Shown here: in pieces, positions 6,615-9,620 of the stretch
Numbering within the stretch: the stretch's first letter is position 1
How the letters are laid out: each line of letters opens with the position of its first letter
Source: DAIOFH01 sp036745875
GTDB lineage: Bacteria > Planctomycetota > SZUA-567
DNA: 9,620 nt
NCBI GenBank assembly: GCA_036745875.1
Contig: DAIOFH010000146.1
Coordinates: forward strand, 1 to 9,620
Direction: 5' to 3'
Notes under the pieces: model-generated
What the model was told of the DNA's origin: nothing
The model's input: the letters and a program-made list of their open reading frames with translations, nothing else
Databases searched by the model: none
Position numbers and translations under genes: made by a program

Positions 6615-6683
6615 CATCCACAATAACCACCAAGAAGCACCGTCATCCCTGCGGACATCCGCATAGGAGAACGGTTGTGGATG
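6615..6683. other. Nested stem-loop in the convergent gap
   Basis: Three nested inverted pairs share one centre: CATCCACAA at 6615-6623 with TTGTGGATG at 6675-6683, ACCGT at 6639-6643 with ACGGT at 6671-6675 (sharing base 6675 with the outer pair), and TGCGG at 6650-6654 with CCGCA at 6659-6663. On the minus strand the structure is followed by TATTTTGC, so it could help end transcription from the right; on the plus strand no T run follows. A role as a bidirectional end for the two convergent operons is likely but unproved. Confidence 0.4.
6639..6667 (+). repeat. Dispersed palindromic repeat, degenerate copy 1
   Basis: The sequence starting CGTCATCCCTGCGGAC matches, with substitutions, the reverse complement of the copy at 6759-6786 (shared CGTCAT.CC.GC.GAC and a later GCAT). 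The two copies face each other about 90 bases apart. This family (CGTCAT..C..C...GATCCAG-like palindromes) is common in intergenic DNA of proteobacteria. Confidence 0.45.
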
Positions 6684-6758
6684 GCAAAAATGAAAATCCC
6701 GTATTTATCGATTCGGTATGCGTTTGATGGGTTCGAACCCGTCCCGCGAACAATCTCT

Positions 6759-6786
6759 CTGGATGCCGGCGTCTGCCGGTATGACG
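6759..6786 (-). repeat. Dispersed palindromic repeat, copy 2
   Basis: CTGGATGCCGGCGTCTGCC followed by GGTATGACG is a clear member of a widespread intergenic repeat class; its minus strand translates to the recognisable IPADAGIQ peptide. The core ATGCCGGC-GTCT-GCCGGTAT folds into an eight-base-pair hairpin with one G-U pair. It lies just beyond the 3' end of the minus-strand gene at 6823, so it may also act at the end of that transcript. Confidence 0.7.
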
Positions 6787-6822
6787 ACCGGTTGTTGTAA
6801 TAGACATATTCCAGGCGACCTG

Positions 6823-7827
6823 TTATTCCTTGAGCATGGACCTGCTCGAGAGAAGGTTGAACACCTCGTCGTCAAGGCAAAGGCCGAGGCGCGTGCGGTC
6901 CGCCCGCCAATCCTTTCCCGGCTCGAACCACGGTGAGTCGATCCCTTCGGACACCGACTGCAGAGCCACGATGCCGTTCCCGGCGAGGACCTGGGCCTCG
7001 CCGTTGTCTGCACGGCAGTGGATGACCAGGCCGGGCGTTCCATAATCCACCCGCATAGGCATGACCAGCCGCGAGCGCCAGACAAACAGCTTCACAATAT
7101 TGCCGAGATTGTCGCGCATATAGGTGTATGCGCCGGGGAGCGGCTTGGTGAAAGCCTTTATTTTGGCGTGAATGCGCTCGGCGGAGTCACGCCAGTCGAT
7201 GAGGCGGTCGGAATCGGCGATTGGATGGAATTTGGCGATGCCGTTCTCGTCCAGGGCGGGTGCCACGGACTCGATACTGTTGTTTGCGAGCCAGCCAAGC
7301 GCGTCCGCGACCACGGACGGCGTGCGGGAGTCCGAATAGCGTCGGATGTCGGCAATGGTTGCGTTCGCGTCAAGGCTAATGGTGGCCGATACGGGAAGAA
7401 CACGGGAAAGGCCGTCTTTGGGGCTTGTATGTCGCACGGAAAGTTCCAATTCCTGGCGGCTGTGCAGGATCGCCCAAAGGTCAATGTCGTTCCCGCTTTG
7501 CGAAGCGGGGTCGCCGAATGCCGGCGTCACCACGCCAAGGGGGAAAAGGCCGGCGGCAATCGGAAGAGACCCGAGCCAGTCGACGGCGATGCAGACGTCG
7601 GCTGCGGCGTTTTTCACCAATTCGAGCGCCGACTCGTCCAGTTCCTCCCTGATCATGAAGGGAGCGCCCAATTCATCGGCCATCGCCTTGAAATCCGCCT
7701 CGGTACGCACGTGCCGCAAAGACGATTTCCTGGTCACCACCGCGACGACGGTCCCGCAACCGGTAAGGTGCAGGTGCCGTGCCGTGGTCCACAATGTTTC
7801 CGATGCGCCAAGGATAAAAATGCGCAT
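6823..7827 (-). CDS. Formyltransferase-fold protein, catalytic triad apparently lost
   Basis: A 334-residue protein with the layout of methionyl-tRNA or sugar-nucleotide formyltransferases. Residues 1-170 resemble the Rossmann-like catalytic domain (MRIFILGASE start, ADVCIAVDWLGSLP at 76-89, LFPLGVVTPAFGDP at 94-107, LWAILHSRQELELSV at 117-131). Residues 200-295 resemble the Fmt C-terminal domain (IDWRDSAERIHAKIKAFTKP at 210-229, then LPGAYTY). In active enzymes the segment after GV(I/L) reads N-x-H and a later loop carries Asp. Here those places hold Thr101, Ala103 and probably Gly139. It may thus be non-catalytic or use other chemistry. The ATG is preceded by AGGA, which overlaps the stop codon of the response regulator gene, implying translational coupling. 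The fold call is fairly sure; the function is unknown. Confidence 0.7.
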   Translation of the reverse strand: MRIFILGASETLWTTARHLHLTGCGTVVAVVTRKSSLRHVRTEADFKAMADELGAPFMIREELDESALELVKNAAADVCIAVDWLGSLPIAAGLFPLGVVTPAFGDPASQSGNDIDLWAILHSRQELELSVRHTSPKDGLSRVLPVSATISLDANATIADIRRYSDSRTPSVVADALGWLANNSIESVAPALDENGIAKFHPIADSDRLIDWRDSAERIHAKIKAFTKPLPGAYTYMRDNLGNIVKLFVWRSRLVMPMRVDYGTPGLVIHCRADNGEAQVLAGNGIVALQSVSEGIDSPWFEPGKDWRADRTRLGLCLDDEVFNLLSSRSMLKE

Positions 7828-7836
7828 TCTCGAGTC

Positions 7837-8523
7837 CTATTCGACAAAGCGGTAACCCACTCCGCGCACGCTTTTGATGGAATTCCCGACTCGGCCCAAT
7901 TTGCGGCGCAGCGCCACCATGGCTACGTCCACTGAACGCGGGGAAATGTCGGCGTCCTCCGTCCAGATCGATTTCAACAGATCCGCCCGCGACAAAGTGA
8001 CGCCCTTCTGGCCGACCAAAACGACAAGCAAACGATGCTCGACCGGGGAAAGCTGGATGCTCTCGCCGTCCACGACCGCCTGCCGCGAATCGGGGCTGCA
8101 GGCAAGCGCAGGCCCGCCCTTGGGACGCGCTGCCAAGAATCGCCCGGAGACGCCGCGGGAACGAAGGCGGCGCAGCACATTGAATACCCTTGCTATGAGC
8201 GCGTCAGCGGTAAAGGGCTTTACGATGCAGTCGGCGATGGTGATGTGGCGAGAGAGAAGGTCGCCGGCGCTCTCGGCATTGGCGGTGATGACCATGAGAG
8301 GCGTGGCTTTCATTTTACCGGCATGGGCAAGCCGGGCGCAAAACGTGTCGACATCCACATCCGGCAAAAATGCGTCCAGCAGGATCAACTCCGGCCGTTC
8401 CCGGCCGAACTCCTCCAGCACTTCCGCGCCAGTCGTAAATACCCGAACGGCAAAGCCCGCCGCCGACAGGGCAGACGATATTTCCTCCGACAAATCCCGT
8501 GCGTCCTCCACCAGCCAGATCAC
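7837..8523 (-). CDS. OmpR-family response regulator, orphan in this window
   Basis: A 228-residue two-domain transcription regulator. The receiver domain (1-118) has the acidic pair Glu6-Asp7, phosphoacceptor Asp50 (LILLDAFLPD), Thr80 (VITA) and Lys102 (VKPF), so it should be phosphorylatable. After a linker, residues 148-228 form a winged-helix DNA-binding domain (LSPVEHRLLVVLV, RADLLKSIW, SVDVAMVALRRKLG, IKSVRGVGYRFVE). The start is GTG, with GGGA seven bases upstream; an ATG slightly further upstream is out of frame. No histidine kinase lies in the window. The gene sits 39 bases after the ROK gene and nine bases before the formyltransferase-like gene on the same strand, so the three are likely one operon. 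Its targets are not visible; the importer operon or its own operon are candidates only. Confidence 0.92.
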   Translation of the reverse strand: MIWLVEDARDLSEEISSALSAAGFAVRVFTTGAEVLEEFGRERPELILLDAFLPDVDVDTFCARLAHAGKMKATPLMVITANAESAGDLLSRHITIADCIVKPFTADALIARVFNVLRRLRSRGVSGRFLAARPKGGPALACSPDSRQAVVDGESIQLSPVEHRLLVVLVGQKGVTLSRADLLKSIWTEDADISPRSVDVAMVALRRKLGRVGNSIKSVRGVGYRFVE

Positions 8524-8562
8524 TCTTTTTTCCCTTTCGATTTCAATCCCATGCCGCTTGGT

Positions 8563-9540
8563 TTATTGTGGACGGCCGTTCTTGCCCGATTCTTCCCAGT
8601 AGCGCACCGCGAGGTTGGCAGCGCCGATGGCGCTGGCGTCGTTTCCCAATGTGGCGGGCAAAATATCCACGGTGACATTTGGGCCGAAACAGCGGGTGCG
8701 GCTTTCCTGCCGCATGGATTCTATAAGCACGGAACCGTATTGTAACAAGCTGCCCGCGAGGACGATGCGGTCTGGGTTGAGGAAATTCATGACCGTGGCG
8801 GCAAGGATGCCGAGATATCTGCCTGTCGTTTCGACTATATGGAAGGACAGTGGATCGCCTGTAGCGGCGGCGGCGAAAATATCGGCGCAGGTGACTTTCT
8901 CGCCCCGGCCGACCAGCGTTGAACGCCAGCCCTTGCCGGCCATCTTCCTGAACCGCGCCACTATCTCCCTGGACGAAACATAGGCCTCCACACAGCCGTG
9001 GTTGCCGCATTTGCAGAGACGCCCGTTTTTGGCAATCGGGATATGGCCGATTTCCCCGGCCATGCCGTCCTTGCCGGAATAAAGGTCGCCGTTGATCACG
9101 ACCGCACCGCCGACGCCGTTGCCGACGGCGATGGCGACCATGTTGCGGCAGCCTTTTCCAGCGCCGTAAAGGTATTCCGCCCAGCCGGTGGCCTTGGCGT
9201 CGTTTTCGATATACACGGGTTTTCCGGTCAGCGCCGCCATGCGCGGCCCAAGCGGCACGCGATCCCATCTGGCGAAATTGGGGGGGCCGAAAATCATACC
9301 GGCCTTGTTATTGAGGGGACCGGGAACGCCGATGCCGATCGTCCGGACATCCTCGTAGTTTTGCCCGGATTGCTCGGTGATGTCGACAGTCAATTTGGCC
9401 ATCCGGCTCATCACCGCATCGGTACCCTGTTCGTTATAGGAAGGTGTTTCGCGTCGGGACAACACTTTTCCCGATTGGTCGAGTATAATACATCTGATAT
9501 TTTCCCGTCCCAGTTTAATACCAATATCAATGCGGGCCAT
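8563..9540 (-). CDS. ROK-family sugar kinase (glucokinase-like)
   Basis: A 325-residue ROK protein without an N-terminal helix-turn-helix, so more likely a kinase than a ROK repressor. It shows the N-terminal phosphate loop (IDIGIKLG, 4-11), GIGVPGPLN (69-77), ENDAKATGWAE (112-122) with the expected catalytic base Asp114, the second phosphate loop AVGNGVGGA (138-146, with Asn141 where Thr is usual), and the ROK zinc site: His166 in GEIGH plus Cys176, Cys178 and Cys183 in CKCGNHGCVE. The adenosine-side motif LNPDRIVLAGSL is at 254-265. Likely reaction: ATP-dependent phosphorylation of a hexose or N-acetylhexosamine in the cytoplasm; the substrate is not readable from motifs. ATG has AGAGG six bases or so upstream. 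It is the first gene of the minus-strand cluster, convergent with the importer operon. Confidence 0.92.
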   Translation of the reverse strand: MARIDIGIKLGRENIRCIILDQSGKVLSRRETPSYNEQGTDAVMSRMAKLTVDITEQSGQNYEDVRTIGIGVPGPLNNKAGMIFGPPNFARWDRVPLGPRMAALTGKPVYIENDAKATGWAEYLYGAGKGCRNMVAIAVGNGVGGAVVINGDLYSGKDGMAGEIGHIPIAKNGRLCKCGNHGCVEAYVSSREIVARFRKMAGKGWRSTLVGRGEKVTCADIFAAAATGDPLSFHIVETTGRYLGILAATVMNFLNPDRIVLAGSLLQYGSVLIESMRQESRTRCFGPNVTVDILPATLGNDASAIGAANLAVRYWEESGKNGRPQ

Positions 9541-9620
9541 GAGCGCCTCTTTTCAGATCACGATTTGGACAACACAGGGTTATTGCCAATGGTTGAGCAT
9601 GTAAAGATAATGCATAAATC
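9541..9620 (-). other. Upstream region of the ROK-led cluster
   Basis: The last 80 bases should contain the promoter for the minus-strand cluster. Read on the minus strand, TTTACA followed after 17 bases by TAACCC is the best sigma-70-like pair, but the -10 box is poor. No palindrome or coding sequence is seen. Confidence 0.25.

Noticed and set aside
6729..6740. GGGTTCGAACCC resembles the T-arm of a tRNA, suggesting a tRNA fragment or attachment site.
   Set aside because: It is a 12-base palindrome; the surrounding bases do not give a five-pair T-stem, and there is no acceptor stem, anticodon arm or CCA end.
7018..7935. Long plus-strand open frame opposite the formyltransferase-like gene.
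   Set aside because: It is antisense to two recognisable proteins in GC-rich DNA, and its translation has no family features.
9571..9588. Minus-strand TTGGCAATAACCCTGTGT as a sigma-54 promoter for the ROK gene.
   Set aside because: The -24 side fits, but the -12 dinucleotide at the right spacing is GT, not GC.

Overview
The window reads as chromosomal DNA of a Gram-negative bacterium. The coding regions are GC-rich and the intergenic stretches are clearly AT-rich. The solute-binding protein has a classical Sec signal peptide without a lipobox cysteine, which fits a periplasm. A palindromic repeat whose reverse strand translates to the familiar 'IPADAGIQ' peptide, together with a good -24/-12 (sigma-54) promoter match, points towards a proteobacterium-like lineage. 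I cannot fix the taxon from sequence alone.

Left part (1-1440). A Rho-independent terminator (61-86) probably closes a plus-strand gene lying outside the window. It is followed by a minus-strand GlsB/YeaQ/YmgE-type small membrane protein (108-395). Next comes a plus-strand gene for an unrecognised, highly charged 232-residue protein (699-1397), preceded by a sigma-54-like promoter and ending in a strong GC hairpin.

Middle part (1440-6582). A four-gene plus-strand operon encodes a CUT2-family sugar ABC importer in the order binding protein (1862-2860), double-NBD ATPase (3031-4542), permease (4586-5584), permease (5611-6582). Order and binding-protein motifs resemble the rhizobial rhamnose system RhaS-T-P-Q more than the AI-2 system LsrB, but no rhamnose catabolic gene is present, so the substrate is inferred. 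The leader (1440-1861) is rich in signals: two AT-rich palindromes, a consensus -35 promoter, a second promoter with a perfect TATAAT, and a LacI/PurR-like operator lying where transcription from that second promoter should start. A long perfect hairpin (2908-2969) separates the binding-protein gene from the ATPase gene and may favour expression of the former.

Right part (6583-9620). A convergent minus-strand cluster reads ROK-family sugar kinase/regulator (9540-8563), OmpR-type response regulator with no histidine kinase in view (8523-7837), then a formyltransferase-fold protein (7827-6823). The last two are coupled: the formyltransferase ribosome-binding site overlaps the regulator's stop codon. 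By my alignment the formyltransferase-like protein has lost all three catalytic residues (Asn, His, Asp) while its fold and C-terminal domain are kept. The convergent gap (6583-6822) holds two facing copies of a proteobacterial palindromic repeat and a nested stem-loop.

How the genes may work together (inference): the importer brings in a sugar under LacI-type or similar control, and the ROK protein could phosphorylate it or sense it. The response regulator and formyltransferase-like protein are unusual partners and form the least explained part of the window. I see no phage, transposase, CRISPR, tRNA or rRNA gene.
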